30,515 bases of DNA from JBMYZL01 sp049610385. Its GTDB lineage: Bacteria; Bacteroidota; Bacteroidia; Flavobacteriales_D; Sanyastnellaceae. Shown here one piece after another: positions 30,412 through 30,515 of the stretch. Under the pieces are notes generated by a model that saw nothing but the letters and a program-made list of their open reading frames with translations, did not search any database and had not been told where the DNA came from. The stretch spans positions 1-30,515 of the forward strand of contig JBMYZL010000025.1 in NCBI GenBank assembly GCA_049610385.1. Direction: 5' to 3'. The position numbers were made by a program, and so were the translations under genes. Position 1 is the stretch's first letter. Each line of letters starts with the position of its first letter.

Positions 30412-30515
30412 CCCTGCAAAATTGCGATTTTTGACAAAATGATTGAGGTAGAACCCAAAAGTCAATTGCGATTGCTGCTCTTAACGGATGGGCTGGCTCC
30501 GTTTGTCACGGGCGG
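30412..30515. other. Right-edge stretch upstream of the ligase-like gene, unresolved
   Basis: About 100 nt. Two minus-strand frames are open from the window edge to a stop (TAA at 30483-30481 and TGA at 30464-30462), and either could be the last codons of an upstream gene. The fragments (10 and 17 residues) are too short to choose between them. A CAATTTTG stretch near the ATG may be a weak -7 box. Confidence 0.2.

Noticed and set aside
1..30515. CRISPR arrays, insertion sequences, prophage genes, toxin-antitoxin pairs, tRNA or rRNA genes
   Set aside because: Looked for on both strands by eye; no regularly spaced repeats, transposase or integrase motifs, or cloverleaf-like sequences were seen.

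Overview
The window looks like a chromosomal segment of a free-living, probably marine or aquatic member of the Bacteroidota, most likely Flavobacteriales-like. The evidence is a carboxypeptidase-regulatory-domain TonB receptor paired with a secreted partner of the type-IX-secretion style, a single long Rel/Spo enzyme, a membrane-bound TPR-LuxR regulator, a Fur of Bacteroidota type, and Bacteroidota promoter boxes (TTG, then 17-23 nt, then TAnnTTTG) close to many start codons. By eye the base composition is slightly GC-rich for that group. No mobile element, CRISPR array, rRNA or tRNA was seen.

Layout. 1-5835 (minus): a TonB-dependent receptor and, 8 nt downstream, a large secreted protein cut by the left edge. 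6013-8119: a small basic secreted protein overlapping a family-25-like glycosyltransferase (minus), then a divergent PAPS-type sulfotransferase (plus). 8107-11457: a YyaL/DUF255 thioredoxin-fold protein (minus), divergent from a glycosyltransferase (plus). 11535-13356 (plus): a small exported protein with a strong terminator, then glyA. 13380-16984 (minus): relA/spoT overlapping an RgpF-like glycan protein. 17087-18352 (plus): fumarylacetoacetase. 18395-24193 (minus): fur, a GT2 glycosyltransferase, purA, cysC, DUF2061, cysD and cysN. 24278-25306 (plus): a GDP-mannose 4,6-dehydratase. 25296-26882 (minus): a TPR-LuxR regulator, divergent from an AtoE-type short-chain fatty acid transporter (27020-28423, plus). 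28463-30411 (minus): a small membrane-anchored protein and an O-antigen ligase/polymerase-like protein.

How the parts fit. Seven surface-glycan genes are scattered singly among housekeeping genes: four glycosyltransferase-type proteins, one sulfotransferase, one nucleotide-sugar enzyme and one polymerase/ligase. CysD/CysN make APS and CysC makes PAPS, the sulfate donor a sulfotransferase needs, and no PAPS reductase is visible here. The simplest reading is that the cell makes a sulfated surface polysaccharide. That link is an inference.

Start codons were often moved inward from the longest open frame, because the extra N-terminal codons overlapped promoter elements or a divergent gene. Gaps between genes are all under 300 nt. 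I found no clearly unprecedented system; the most useful leads are the promoter-abutting starts, the sulfation link, the RgpF-like protein with an unassigned C-terminal half, and the dyad and repeats upstream of the TonB receptor.
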